Shown: positions 1 through 10,170, counted from the stretch's first letter. The stretch is 64,000 bases of DNA from DASSKP01 sp035695045 (GCA_035695045.1 DASSEX010000028.1:1-64000); one strand, 5' to 3'. The notes: generated from the sequence alone by a model not told the origin. A program made the numbers and translations.

Positions 1-146
1 GGAGTGCATGAAGTGGTCTCCGACGCCTGCCGGGTTAGCTGTCGGGTTCGGGCGGAAGAGTCGCCCGGCCGCCTAAGCGGCTTCACCCCAAGAGGTGTCC
101 TGCTCCGTGAAGCAGGGTGCATCTCGCGTGCTGTGGGTCCCCGGTC
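1..146 (+). ncRNA. Probable cyclic-di-AMP riboswitch (ydaO/yuaA-like leader), 5' end possibly outside the window
   Basis: The stretch around CGGGTTAGCTGTCGGG (30-46) is followed by three closed hairpins: CGGGCG/CGCCCG with a GAAGAGT-type loop (about 49-68), GCCGC/GCGGC (70-83) and CCTGCT/AGCAGG (about 99-116), with a CTTCACCCC segment between them. From memory this primary pattern matches the c-di-AMP leaders found in actinobacteria upstream of Rpf and NlpC/P60 cell-wall enzymes. Here no such gene follows: the next convincing gene is groEL at 517, which has its own promoter. The class is recognised from pattern only. A covariance-model search with Rfam RF00379 would settle it. Confidence 0.55.
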
Positions 147-204
147 CCGTCCCTGGGTCTCGTGACGCGCGCTGCCGGGACGGACTCGGCGTAGACAGGC
201 GCGA

Positions 205-227
205 CCCCCGCACAGGTTTGGCGGGGG
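205..227 (+). terminator. GC-rich hairpin downstream of the riboswitch-like element
   Basis: CCCCCGC (205-211) pairs with GCGGGGG (221-227) around a 9-nt loop, a perfect 7-bp stem. No U-tract follows, so it is at best an actinobacterial-style terminator. It could be the expression platform of the preceding structured RNA. The remaining sequence, 228-340, shows no convincing coding or structured element. Confidence 0.4.
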
Positions 228-340
228 TGCGGACAACATACGACGTTTACTCATCGACCTCCTGCCGACACGACTGAACTCGCTGTGCCGTCAGGAGTCT
301 GTGCCCCTTCGGCCAGCCCGGTCACGTCGCTCGGGGGCTG

Positions 341-383
341 CTTGCACTCACCAGGGCCGAGTGCTAATAATTGGTTAGCACTC
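341..383 (+). promoter_or_regulatory. groEL promoter covered by CIRCE operator with a third half-site
   Basis: A canonical-spaced CIRCE (HrcA operator) is present: CTTGCACTC (341-349), 9-nt spacer, GAGTGCTAA (359-367); the consensus left arm is TTAGCACTC. A further half-site TTAGCACTC lies at 375-383, 7 nt beyond the second, so 357-367 and 375-385 form a second perfect 11-bp inverted repeat. A sigma-70-type promoter sits inside: -35 TTGCAC (342-347), 17-bp spacer, -10 TAATAA (365-370). HrcA binding would therefore cover both promoter boxes and the likely start site near 377. The operator identity is secure from the family consensus; the promoter assignment is inferred from spacing. Confidence 0.85.
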
Positions 384-516
384 GGAACAGGCGAGTGACA
401 GATCGGTACGACGAGGTGCCGCGCCGGGGGTTGGAGCCGTCGGCCGCGGGGCCGGCCGTCGCGGGCGTCGGACACCGGTCACGAAGAATTTGTCGTCCGC
501 AGGAGGAAGACACCGT

Positions 517-2145
<1,629 letters not shown>

Positions 2146-2166
2146 GTCCGCCGCACCAGCACGTCG

Positions 2167-2194
2167 AAGGCCCCGGGCGCGAGCCCGGGGCCTT
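2167..2194 (+). terminator. groEL terminator
   Basis: AAGGCCCCGGGC (2167-2178) pairs perfectly with GCCCGGGGCCTT (2183-2194) around the tetraloop GCGA, 22 nt after the groEL stop. The symmetric A/T ends make it usable from both strands, although the convergent neighbour ends 160 bp away. Confidence 0.85.
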
Positions 2195-2236
2195 CGTGCT
2201 TGTGCTGGAGCACAATCGATTGGCCCGAAAAATAGT

Positions 2237-2318
2237 GTTTTGTCCTGCGAGGATCGCGGGTAGGCGCCGTTAAGTAGGTGGGGGCTCTCGGCCGGCTGGG
2301 CGGTCGAGAGCCCTCACC
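2237..2318 (+). promoter_or_regulatory. Possible SigB/SigF-type promoter followed by a 14-bp hairpin (candidate small RNA)
   Basis: GTTT (2237-2240), a 17-nt gap and GGGTAG (2258-2263) resemble the GTTT-N15-17-GGGTA promoter of actinobacterial SigB/SigF stress sigma factors. Seven to fifteen bases downstream begins a stem, GGTG plus GGGCTCTCG (2277-2290) pairing with CGAGAGCCC plus CACC (2305-2318) through one G-T wobble, followed by CTCTTTG. No reading frame fits, so this could be a short stress-induced RNA with its own terminator. Equally, the hairpin may simply terminate the convergent secreted-protein gene, and the promoter match may be chance. Confidence 0.35.
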
Positions 2319-2353
2319 TCTTTGCTTGCGCTGTCTTCGCTCTCGCGGCGCGC

Positions 2354-4858
2354 TCAGTGCCGCGGCGTCTTCACCGTCACCGTGTTGGAGTTCGTCTGGC
2401 CGCCGGGGCCGGTCGCCGTGACGTAGTACGAGTAGCTCGTGCCGGCCTTGACGCTGCTGTCGGTGCAGCCCCCGGCGGACACCCCGGAGCAGGACTGCAC
2501 CACGGTGAACGAGCCCTTGCTGCCGGAACGGCGGTAGGCCGTGTAGCTGAACGAGCTGGACCAGGGACTCCACGACAGCGTGACCAGGTTCGGGCTCGTC
2601 GCTGTCCCCGTCAGCGTGAACGCGCCGGGCTTGCCCGCCGTCGCCGAGACGACCGACGACGCACTGCCGATGCCACCGCCCGACGCCACCGATCGGAGCC
2701 GGTAGTAGTAGGTGGTGCCGGTCGCCAGGCCGGTGTTTGCGAACGTCGTGCCCGTGATGCCCGTCGCGATGGGCGGCCCCCACGGTCCGGTCGACGTCGT
2801 GGCTCGCTCGACGTTGTACGTCGCGGCGCCGGTGGCCGAAAGCCACTGGAGGTCGATCTCCGTGCCGCTGACGGCGGTCGCGCTGACGCCGGTGGGGGCG
2901 GGCGGGTTCGTGGTCACGTTGCCCGTGCCGGCGCAGGTTGACGAGGATCCGCCGGAGTTGTGCGCGTAGATGCAGTAGGTGTGTGTCGACGAGCCAAGCA
3001 GGCCACTGTCGGTCCAGCTGGTCGTCGTGACGTCGGCGACTTGCGCGCCGTCGCGAGAGATGACGTAGTCACTCGCTGCCGCGACGCTCGACCAGGACAC
3101 CGCGATCTGGTCGCTCGTGTCGGTGACCGCCGCCGCAGATGCGCTTGCCGGAGCTGCGGGCGGCGCGACGGTGGTTCCGCCACAGCCGGGGAACGTGAAC
3201 GACCCGATCCAGGTCTTCCATGCGTACTGCGCCGTCGACGAGTAGTACTCGTTCGTGTACCAGAACGTGCAGCCGTCCACGGGATCGACGACCAGAGAGC
3301 TGTAGTCCCCCCAACGGTTGCTGCTGTCGGTCTGCGAACCCGCGCCGGCCTTCAGCGTCGACTCGGCGCCGAGCGTTCCCGGCGTGTCACCGGGTGCGCG
3401 GCCGGCGAAACGGATCGAGGGATACGTCGAGCTGCTCGACACGCTGTAGCCGATGGCGACGTCCCCCGCGGAGTCCATGGCCGCGCTTCCCATCCAGCGG
3501 TTGTCGGCGTCGGGCGCGTACGTGCCCTGCTGGGCCAGCGTCGGCGTGGTGGCGACGTTCGTGATGTCGTACCAGCGAATGGCAGCCTGAGTGCCGCTGC
3601 TGGCAACGTTGACCGTCTGGTTGAGCACGACGTGCGAGACACCGTTCACCGTGCGGTAGCCGGCGCGGTACATCAGCCGGTCCGACAGCGTGTCGAGGCC
3701 GGCACTGGTGCCCGGTTGCGGGATGCAGTTGCGGGACTCGTTGCACAGATCCCAGTTGTACGTCGCCACCGTCATGTCCGGCAGTCGATCCAGGCTTGCG
3801 CCGATGTTGCTGCCCCACGTCACGTTGCTGACGTGCCACCACTGCAGGTGCGAGCCGCCCGCGGTGCTGTTCGTGTCGACGGCGACGAGGGTCTCCGGCA
3901 GTGAGCTGTCAGGTGGCGAGTTGTCGTCGACCGAGACCGGGAGCATGCTCGCGATGGTCGAGGCAAGCGGCCCGCTGGCGTTGGCCTGCGCCGACTGGCC
4001 GTTGAGCATGGCGGTGCGGTCGAGGATGACCAGACCGGCACCGTTGAACGTCGACAGGTTGTTGCCGCTGAAGTAGTTGAAGGTCAGGTAGTAGCCGTTG
4101 GGCCATACACCGAGCTTGGGATAGTCGGGGAAGTAGTCGGTGCCGTTGAAGTTGCCGACGTCCCAGCTGTAGACGTTGTAGGCGCCGGTGGGATCGGACG
4201 TCTGTGACACCGCCACGCACTGCCCGTAAGGCGGCGTCGGCGCGCCGAACGGCCACGTCGTGTCGAAGGCGAACTGGGTGAGTACCCACCGGCGAGCCAG
4301 CCGGTCGTAGACGACCTGCGGGTCGCCGTCATTGGTCGACGAGCACAGGTTGTTGAGGTTGGCGAAGACGGTGTTGCCGGCCGTGGTGAGCTTCGAGGTC
4401 CACGTGCTCTGCCCGGCCGGCCGCTCCCATGCCTGGTAGTGGAGGTTGACCCACTGCACGTACCAGGCGTTGCCACTGGCGTCGTACCCGATGTCGCCGT
4501 TGGTGTCCGGCGGCAGGACGAGGTCGCTGTTGCTGTTGCCGGCGAAGCCCGAGCCGGTCGCCGGCGCCGCGGTTGAGGTCGCGGCCGAGGTCTGCGTCGT
4601 CGCCACGTCCGTCGCGAGCTGACCGGGTACGTGCCGATGCGGAACCGGGCGGTACGGGAATGCACCGGTACGACCGGCTGCGACCGGTTTGGCCGGGACG
4701 CTGCGCAGTGGCGGCGACTGCGCCTGCCCGAGCGACCGGAGCTGTACGCCGAAGGAAATCGTTCCGGCAGCGCTGACGCCGCCGGGTGCCACCACGGCGA
4801 AGGCTCCGGCGCAGGCCAGCGACAGGGCGGCGGACCAGACGGACAGGCGACGAGGCAT
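2354..4858 (-). CDS. Secreted protein with N-terminal propeller-like region and three fibronectin type III domains
   Basis: An 834-residue exported protein. ATG 4858 follows a GGGGGGAT ribosome-binding site and gives a Sec signal (MPRRLSVWSAALSLACAGAF, cleavage near AAG). Residues of roughly 100-530 form a large domain containing PPDTNGDIG, DPQVVYDRLARRWV and a WGDYSSLVVDPVDGCTFWY segment, repeated beta-blade features seen in secreted propeller-like proteins. The last ~280 residues are three FN3 domains (starting near PPAAPASASA, PPAPTGVSAT and PGAFTLTGTA), usual spacers or polysaccharide-contact modules in actinobacterial extracellular enzymes. No catalytic motif is recognised, so the substrate is unknown. 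It is a single-gene unit, divergent from the acyl-CoA synthetase. Confidence 0.8.
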   Translation of the reverse strand: MPRRLSVWSAALSLACAGAFAVVAPGGVSAAGTISFGVQLRSLGQAQSPPLRSVPAKPVAAGRTGAFPYRPVPHRHVPGQLATDVATTQTSAATSTAAPATGSGFAGNSNSDLVLPPDTNGDIGYDASGNAWYVQWVNLHYQAWERPAGQSTWTSKLTTAGNTVFANLNNLCSSTNDGDPQVVYDRLARRWVLTQFAFDTTWPFGAPTPPYGQCVAVSQTSDPTGAYNVYSWDVGNFNGTDYFPDYPKLGVWPNGYYLTFNYFSGNNLSTFNGAGLVILDRTAMLNGQSAQANASGPLASTIASMLPVSVDDNSPPDSSLPETLVAVDTNSTAGGSHLQWWHVSNVTWGSNIGASLDRLPDMTVATYNWDLCNESRNCIPQPGTSAGLDTLSDRLMYRAGYRTVNGVSHVVLNQTVNVASSGTQAAIRWYDITNVATTPTLAQQGTYAPDADNRWMGSAAMDSAGDVAIGYSVSSSSTYPSIRFAGRAPGDTPGTLGAESTLKAGAGSQTDSSNRWGDYSSLVVDPVDGCTFWYTNEYYSSTAQYAWKTWIGSFTFPGCGGTTVAPPAAPASASAAAVTDTSDQIAVSWSSVAAASDYVISRDGAQVADVTTTSWTDSGLLGSSTHTYCIYAHNSGGSSSTCAGTGNVTTNPPAPTGVSATAVSGTEIDLQWLSATGAATYNVERATTSTGPWGPPIATGITGTTFANTGLATGTTYYYRLRSVASGGGIGSASSVVSATAGKPGAFTLTGTATSPNLVTLSWSPWSSSFSYTAYRRSGSKGSFTVVQSCSGVSAGGCTDSSVKAGTSYSYYVTATGPGGQTNSNTVTVKTPRH

Positions 4859-4941
4859 GGCGATCCCCCCTGAGCGGACGGTAGACCTCACGCTCGAATT
4901 CGCCCATGGTCCGATCGGTCGATCTGAGTGAGGATCGGGTC

Positions 4942-6585
4942 ATGCAGACGCTCTCCTACTCGCACGGCACCTCGCTGACGCCGTTGCTCGGCGAGACCAT
5001 CGGAGCCAACCTTGAGCGCACCACCGCGGCGCACGGTGACCGCGACGCGATGGTCGACGTCACCAGCGGCCGCCGCTGGACCTACACGCAGCTCAACGCC
5101 GACGTCGACACGCTGGCGCTCGGCCTGCTCGACCTCGGCGTCGAGAAGGGTGACCGCGTCGGCATCTGGGCGCCGAACTGCCCAGAGTGGACTCTCGTGC
5201 AGTACGCAACCGCGAAGATCGGCGCGATCCTCGTCAACATCAATCCGGCGTACCGCACACACGAGCTCGCCTATGCGCTCGACCAGTCGGGCTGCCGCCT
5301 GCTCATCAGCGCGACAGAGTTCAAGGGCAGCAGCTACGTCGACATGGTCGACAGTGTCAGCGACTCGCTGACCTCGCTGGAGGGCGTCACCTATCTCGGT
5401 TCGGCGCAGTGGGACTCGCTGTTCGAGCGCGGTGACTCAGTCCCCACGCACCGGCTGCACGACCGCGCCGCGACGCTCGCGTTCGACGACCCGATCAACA
5501 TCCAGTACACGAGCGGAACGACGGGGTTCCCGAAGGGTGCGACGTTGTCGCACCACAACATCCTCAACAACGGCTACTTCGTCGGTGAGCTCTGCGGCTA
5601 CACGGAGGCGGACCGGGTCTGCATCCCGGTGCCCTTCTACCACTGCTTCGGCATGGTGATGGGCAACCTCGGAGCGACGACGCACGGCGCGTGCATGGTC
5701 ATCCCGGCACCGGCCTTCGAACCGACCGCGACGCTGCGCGCCGTGCAGGAGGAACGATGCACGTCGCTGTACGGCGTACCGACCATGTTCATCGCCGAGC
5801 TCGCGTTGCCGGACTTCGCGTCGTACGACCTGTCGTCGCTGCGGACCGGAATCATGGCGGGGTCACCGTGTCCCGTCGAGGTGATGAAGCGCGTCATCAC
5901 CGACATGGGCTGCAAGGACGTCACGATCTGCTACGGCATGACCGAGACCTCACCGGTGTCGACCCAGACGAGGATGGATGACGACATCGACCGCCGCGTC
6001 TCCACCGTGGGCACTGTCCACCCGCACGTCGAGGTCAAGGTCGTCGACCCCGCCACCGGTCTGACCGTGCCGCGAGGGGAGCCCGGCGAGTTCTGCACCC
6101 GCGGGTACTCCGTGATGCTCGGCTACTGGAACGAGCCGGAGAAGACGGCGGACGCGATCGACGAGGCGGGCTGGATGCACACGGGGGACCTCGCCACCAT
6201 GGATGTGGAGGGCTACCTCAACATCGTCGGCCGGATCAAGGACATGGTCATCCGCGGCGGCGAGAACGTCTACCCGCGCGAGATCGAGGAGTTCCTCTAC
6301 TCCCACCCTGCCATCGCCGACGTCCAGGTCGTCGGTGTGCCGGATGAGAAGTACGGCGAGGAGCTGTGCGCATGGATCCGGGTGCGCGAAGGCGAGTCGG
6401 TCACCGAGGACGCCGTGCGGGAGTTCTGCCGCGGTCGGCTCGCGCACTTCAAGGTGCCTCGGTACGTGCTCGTCGTCGACGAGTTCCCGATGACGGTCAC
6501 CGGCAAGATCCAGAAGTTCAGGATGCGTGAGGTCTCGATCGAACGTCTCGGCCTCGACGCCGCGGCCGCGACGGTCACGGCATAG
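4942..6585 (+). CDS. Acyl-CoA synthetase (AMP-forming, ACSF2-like)
   Basis: An ANL-superfamily ligase that activates a fatty or other carboxylic acid to its acyl-CoA through an acyl-adenylate. Visible motifs are the AMP-binding loop YTSGTTGFPKGATLSH near residue 190, YGMTETSP near 335, GWMHTGDLATMD, GRIKDMVIRGGENVYPREIE, and the C-terminal lysine motif TVTGKIQKFRMRE. The SHHNILNN context after the P-loop is like medium-chain ligases of the ACSF2 group. I chose ATG 4942 (547 residues) because GAGGA lies at 4930-4934; an upstream ATG at 4906 is possible. It is divergent from the secreted FN3 gene. The chain-length preference cannot be read from sequence. Confidence 0.92.
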   Translation: MQTLSYSHGTSLTPLLGETIGANLERTTAAHGDRDAMVDVTSGRRWTYTQLNADVDTLALGLLDLGVEKGDRVGIWAPNCPEWTLVQYATAKIGAILVNINPAYRTHELAYALDQSGCRLLISATEFKGSSYVDMVDSVSDSLTSLEGVTYLGSAQWDSLFERGDSVPTHRLHDRAATLAFDDPINIQYTSGTTGFPKGATLSHHNILNNGYFVGELCGYTEADRVCIPVPFYHCFGMVMGNLGATTHGACMVIPAPAFEPTATLRAVQEERCTSLYGVPTMFIAELALPDFASYDLSSLRTGIMAGSPCPVEVMKRVITDMGCKDVTICYGMTETSPVSTQTRMDDDIDRRVSTVGTVHPHVEVKVVDPATGLTVPRGEPGEFCTRGYSVMLGYWNEPEKTADAIDEAGWMHTGDLATMDVEGYLNIVGRIKDMVIRGGENVYPREIEEFLYSHPAIADVQVVGVPDEKYGEELCAWIRVREGESVTEDAVREFCRGRLAHFKVPRYVLVVDEFPMTVTGKIQKFRMREVSIERLGLDAAAATVTA

Positions 6586-6610
6586 CCACCCCTCGACGTA
6601 GCCTCGGGCT

Positions 6611-7456
6611 GTGAACGGGGACCTCGACCTGGCGGACCGGCTGGCGGCGCTGCACTCCGCGTTGTCGGGGCTGGAAAGTGTTCTGGTCGCGTTCTCCGGC
6701 GGGGCGGACTCGGCGTTCCTCCTCGCGGCGGCCGTCAGAGCTCTCGGCGCGGAGAACGTGGCGGCCGCGACGGCCGTGTCGGCGAGCCTGCCCGGGCACG
6801 AGCTGCAGGAGGCGCGCGAATTCGCGGCCGGCCTGGGCGTGCGGCATCTGACCCCGTCCACCGACGAGATGGCGCGCGACGGTTATCGTGCGAACGCCGG
6901 CGACCGCTGCTACTTCTGCAAGGCCGAGCTGCTCGACGTGCTCCGGCCGGTGGCCGAGCAGGAGGGCCTTCGCCATGTCGCGACGGGGACGAATTCCGAC
7001 GACGTGCTCGCCGGCTTCCGCCCCGGCATCCGGGCCGCGGCCGAGCGCGGTGCGGTCACACCTCTGCGCGACGCGCAGCTGACGAAGGACGACGTACGAC
7101 GGGCGTCGCGCCAGTGGGGTCTGTCCACGTGGGACAAGCCGGCCGCGGCGTGCCTGTCGAGCCGGATCGCCTACGGCGTCGAGGTGACGCCGTCACGTCT
7201 CGCCCGCGTCGAGCACGCGGAGGTGGCGCTGCGGGCGGCCTTGCAGGCCGCGGGCATCGCCGTGCGCGACCTTCGTGTCCGCGACCTCGGCGACACGGCG
7301 CGCGTCGAGGTCGACGCGGCCGCGGTCTCGGTGCTCACGGAGCGCTCTGATCTGCTCGCGTGCGTTGCCGGGTTCGACGCGGTGGAGGTCGACCCGCGCG
7401 GGTTCCGCTCCGGCGCGATGAACGAGCTCCTCGCCCACCCCGACCGCTACCGCTGA
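6611..7456 (+). CDS. larE: ATP-dependent sacrificial sulfur transferase LarE
   Basis: A 281-residue PP-loop enzyme of the LarE family. LarE adenylates a carboxylate of the pyridinium dicarboxylate mononucleotide and donates sulfur to build the nickel-pincer nucleotide cofactor. The PP-loop SGGADS is at residues 29-34. C181 in KPAAACLSSRIAYG aligns with the sulfur-donating cysteine of Lactobacillus LarE; C100 and C103 (RCYFCK) give a three-cysteine set like that of Fe-S-dependent LarE proteins, but this is only suggestive. The gene starts at GTG 6611, 25 bp after the acyl-CoA synthetase. The partners LarB and LarC, and a lactate racemase, are not in the window, so the client enzyme is unknown. 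Confidence 0.88.
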   Translation: MNGDLDLADRLAALHSALSGLESVLVAFSGGADSAFLLAAAVRALGAENVAAATAVSASLPGHELQEAREFAAGLGVRHLTPSTDEMARDGYRANAGDRCYFCKAELLDVLRPVAEQEGLRHVATGTNSDDVLAGFRPGIRAAAERGAVTPLRDAQLTKDDVRRASRQWGLSTWDKPAAACLSSRIAYGVEVTPSRLARVEHAEVALRAALQAAGIAVRDLRVRDLGDTARVEVDAAAVSVLTERSDLLACVAGFDAVEVDPRGFRSGAMNELLAHPDRYR

Positions 7457-7459
7457 CGG

Positions 7460-7678
7460 TCAGGGAACGCGGCCTTCGCCGCGCTGCTTGGCGCCTCGGT
7501 CGAGCATGTCGGAGTACTCCTCGCTCACCTCGGGTGAGGGCGAGAGGTCGTCGGCGGCACGCATGTCGTCTCGGTCCTGCGGGCCGCCGTCGCGACCGGC
7601 GACGTCACCGGCGACCGCGTCGTGGTCGGCAGCCGCTGCCTCGTCGACCGCCTTGCCGTCCTGCGGGGAGTCCGTCAT
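7460..7678 (-). CDS. Small acidic hypothetical protein
   Basis: A 72-residue, strongly acidic hydrophilic protein with no membrane segment. The C-terminal part (SPSPEVSEEYSDMLDRGAKQ) is the most ordered-looking. Its ATG overlaps the stop of the upstream secreted protein (ATGA at 7675-7678), which argues for translational coupling and for the gene being real. It is tail-to-tail with larE, 3 bp apart. No family is recognised. Confidence 0.55.
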   Translation of the reverse strand: MTDSPQDGKAVDEAAAADHDAVAGDVAGRDGGPQDRDDMRAADDLSPSPEVSEEYSDMLDRGAKQRGEGRVP

Positions 7679-8190
7679 GACGCGTTACCGGCGAGCGTGA
7701 AGCCGCTGAAGTTCGCCTGTGTCACCGGAGACTGCACGCAGTCGCCCTTGAAGCTGGTGAACATCAGGCCGCCCGCACCCTGGTCGCCCTTCGCGAGCGC
7801 AGGTTCGTTGCTGGTCTTCGTCGTGAAGTCGAGCTGGTCGCCGTTGGCGAGGCCGCGGGTGTTGTAGGCGATGGTCGACTTCTTGTGGGTGTTCCACACG
7901 ATCTTCGCGACGCCCGCGCTCGTGCCGCCGGCGCAGGACAGCGAGCCCTTGCCCTTTGCCGTCACCTTGCCGCCGCTGAGCTTCGCGTCAGACGCCTTGC
8001 AGTTGGTGAGCGTGCCGGTGAACGTGTAGGTCGTCGTCGCGGGGGACGGACCGAGGCCCGGCTTGATGTTCGCGACCCCCGTCAGCTGGCAGCCGACGCC
8101 GTGCGGGCCGGACGCCGATGACGGGACCGCGAGAGCAGCAGTGCCGATGCCGAGAGCGGTGACCGCCCCGGCGATGAGTGCGCGACGCAT
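7675..8190 (-). CDS. Small secreted protein, unknown function
   Basis: A 171-residue exported protein. ATG 8190 is preceded by AGGAGGAACCTTC and starts the signal peptide MRRALIAGAVTALGIGTAAL, with cleavage likely at SSASG. The mature part is Gly/Lys/Thr-rich beta-type sequence with four cysteines (two early, C-A-G-G region, and a late GDC), which suggests a compact disulfide-bonded fold. A longer in-frame start at 8289 would lack a ribosome-binding site. It shares an ATGA junction with the following small acidic gene. Confidence 0.7.
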   Translation of the reverse strand: MRRALIAGAVTALGIGTAALAVPSSASGPHGVGCQLTGVANIKPGLGPSPATTTYTFTGTLTNCKASDAKLSGGKVTAKGKGSLSCAGGTSAGVAKIVWNTHKKSTIAYNTRGLANGDQLDFTTKTSNEPALAKGDQGAGGLMFTSFKGDCVQSPVTQANFSGFTLAGNAS

Positions 8191-8286
8191 GAAGGTTCCT
8201 CCTGCGAGAAGCCAGGCAGCCGGTCGCCGCCCGAGCACGGTCGGTGGACCCACCCTGCAGGAGATATGTCCGGTATGTCGGGGTGC

Positions 8287-8306
8287 CAAAACCTCGTCAG
8301 GCGAGG
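8287..8306 (-). terminator. Rho-independent-like terminator of the DUF3352 gene
   Basis: On the minus strand CCTCG-CCTGA-CGAGG (8306-8292) directly follows the stop codon and is followed by TTTT (8291-8288). The stem is short (5 bp) but has the U-run that most terminators here lack. Confidence 0.5.
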
Positions 8307-8307
8307 C

Positions 8308-10059
8308 TCAGCCGACGACGATCCGCAGCTGCGACGTCTGCACCCCGCCGGCGACCGCGGTCCAGAACCCGACGGCCTTCAACGCCTGGACGTCGCGGGG
8401 CACCGAACCGAGCAGCGGCAGGATCTTGGACAGGTCGACGTAGCCCGCTGAGCCGACCGTGTCCGGGAGGCCTCCGAGCGCCAGCTGCACCTGCGACTGC
8501 TCGCCGAACGAGCCGGTCTGCTCGACCTCGTGCACGTAGTCGCTGGACGTCGCGAGCAAGAGGTCGCCGCCGCTCGTGTCAACGGTGAGCGGAACGTGCG
8601 CCGAGCTGGGCAGACGGGACTGCACCTTGTCCAGCACGGCCTGCGCCGCGGAGAGGTCCGCGGGATGAGTGCGTACGGCGACGTTCGGCAGTCCCTGCAA
8701 CGTCAGACCGCCGTACGACGCCAGAAGTGAGTCACCCAGCACCGCCGCGGCGTCGCCGGGGAGCTGCAATCCGGTCGCCGTCTCGATCTGCTGCAACGGG
8801 TCCGGCGGCTGGATGTGCCTGGTGACGCAGGGCGACGCGTTGTGCAGCTTGCGGCGCTGTCGCGCGAGCTCGCGCAGGATCTGCCTGCGGTTCGGCAGGT
8901 TCTGGGGCACGCTGCTGGCCGGCGGAACCATCTCGACGGTCCCGCTGCAGCCCGACAACGTCGGCGCAGTGAAGCCGCCGAAGAGCTTCATCGCCGATGT
9001 CATGCCGGTGACCAGCGCGGACGGGTCGCCGAGCTCGAACGCCGCAATGGTCGAGGCCGGAAGTGCACGCAACGACTTCGTGGACGACCCATGCTGCGCG
9101 GGACCTCCGGTGGAGCGCGCATCGACCTCCAGATAGCGGTCGTCGACGCGGACGCCGATGGCGGTCCGGCCCGAGAAAGGTGAGCGCCCGGCGCCGAGTG
9201 CGCCTGCAGTCGCGCCACCACCGCCGGCACGGGCGGCGCCCATGAGGCTCAGCGGCCCGAACATGCCGAGCGGGCCCATCGACCCCATCCGCTCGAAGAG
9301 CTTCGCCTCATCCGGCGACATGGCCGCCTCGATCGCCTTGCGCGCCGATGGACCATCCACCCATGCGGTGAGCGCCGGGTCGCCGGGCAACGCGTCGGTG
9401 TCGCCGGCGTACGCGTTGTTGTCGGCGAGCGACGCGCGGTGAGCGGCGTCGATCGACTCGCGGACGAGGGCGTCGGTGTCGCCGAGGACGACGTAGCCGT
9501 CAGCGATGCGGAACGCGCCGTTGCCGTTGGTCATCAGCTTGCGCATCTCGGCGCGTGCGGCGCTGTCGTCGGTCGACTGGATGAGGCCTTCCATCTCCGG
9601 CTTGCCGGCCTTGTCCATCCATCCGGCGAGCGCAACGTGGTCGCCCAGCCACGGCTTGATGTCGCGGTCGTAGTCGACGTGCGGGTCGGACGAGGCGCGG
9701 AAGGCGGCACGCAGCAGTCGGTCGACGGCGGATCCGTCACCGTGATGGGTCGGCGAACCGGGGAAGTGGTTGGCGAAGGCGGCCAGCGCGTCGCCGTGTC
9801 CCCGCATGCTCAGGTCGAGCGTCCCGACCGCGAAAGCCGAGGAGGGGATCAGCTTCTCCGGGCCGCCGTGAGACTGGAACGACCGCCATGCCGCGGTGAC
9901 CACGCCACCGGCGACGACGACGGCGAGCGCCGTGGTCAGCGCGGTGAACTTCGCCCCGCGGGTCAACGAGGTCCGTCCGCCGGAGCGCCCTCCGCGGGAG
10001 AAATCGCTGTCCTGCGAGATCTCGTCGACAGGGCCAGAGTCGCCTAGGTAGTCGCTCAT
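8308..10059 (-). CDS. DUF3352-family membrane-anchored protein
   Basis: A 583-residue protein with a disordered Gly/Arg/Ser cytoplasmic tail, one transmembrane helix near residues 38-58 (ALTTALAVVVAGGVVTAAW) and a large exported domain. The start of that domain, IPSSAFAVGTLDLSM, together with KPWLGDHVALAGW near residue 145, matches the DUF3352 family, which is common in actinobacteria and cyanobacteria and has no assigned activity. A Gly/Ala-rich linker occurs near residue 280. The start has a GAGGAGG ribosome-binding site. It is a single gene, divergent from the cold-shock gene. Confidence 0.8.
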   Translation of the reverse strand: MSDYLGDSGPVDEISQDSDFSRGGRSGGRTSLTRGAKFTALTTALAVVVAGGVVTAAWRSFQSHGGPEKLIPSSAFAVGTLDLSMRGHGDALAAFANHFPGSPTHHGDGSAVDRLLRAAFRASSDPHVDYDRDIKPWLGDHVALAGWMDKAGKPEMEGLIQSTDDSAARAEMRKLMTNGNGAFRIADGYVVLGDTDALVRESIDAAHRASLADNNAYAGDTDALPGDPALTAWVDGPSARKAIEAAMSPDEAKLFERMGSMGPLGMFGPLSLMGAARAGGGGATAGALGAGRSPFSGRTAIGVRVDDRYLEVDARSTGGPAQHGSSTKSLRALPASTIAAFELGDPSALVTGMTSAMKLFGGFTAPTLSGCSGTVEMVPPASSVPQNLPNRRQILRELARQRRKLHNASPCVTRHIQPPDPLQQIETATGLQLPGDAAAVLGDSLLASYGGLTLQGLPNVAVRTHPADLSAAQAVLDKVQSRLPSSAHVPLTVDTSGGDLLLATSSDYVHEVEQTGSFGEQSQVQLALGGLPDTVGSAGYVDLSKILPLLGSVPRDVQALKAVGFWTAVAGGVQTSQLRIVVG

Positions 10060-10170
10060 CAGGACAATGCCTCCTCAGACTCGGAGATCGTGCCAGAAAA
10101 GGCGAGTGGCGGCGACGGCCGTCACGGATAGCCTGGTCGGGCCAGACTTTCCACGACAGCGGAGCGCGAC

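Noticed and set aside
95..277. Small frame after the riboswitch-like element as its regulated gene
   Set aside because: No ribosome-binding site, no hydrophobic or conserved segment, and it runs through the 205-227 hairpin.
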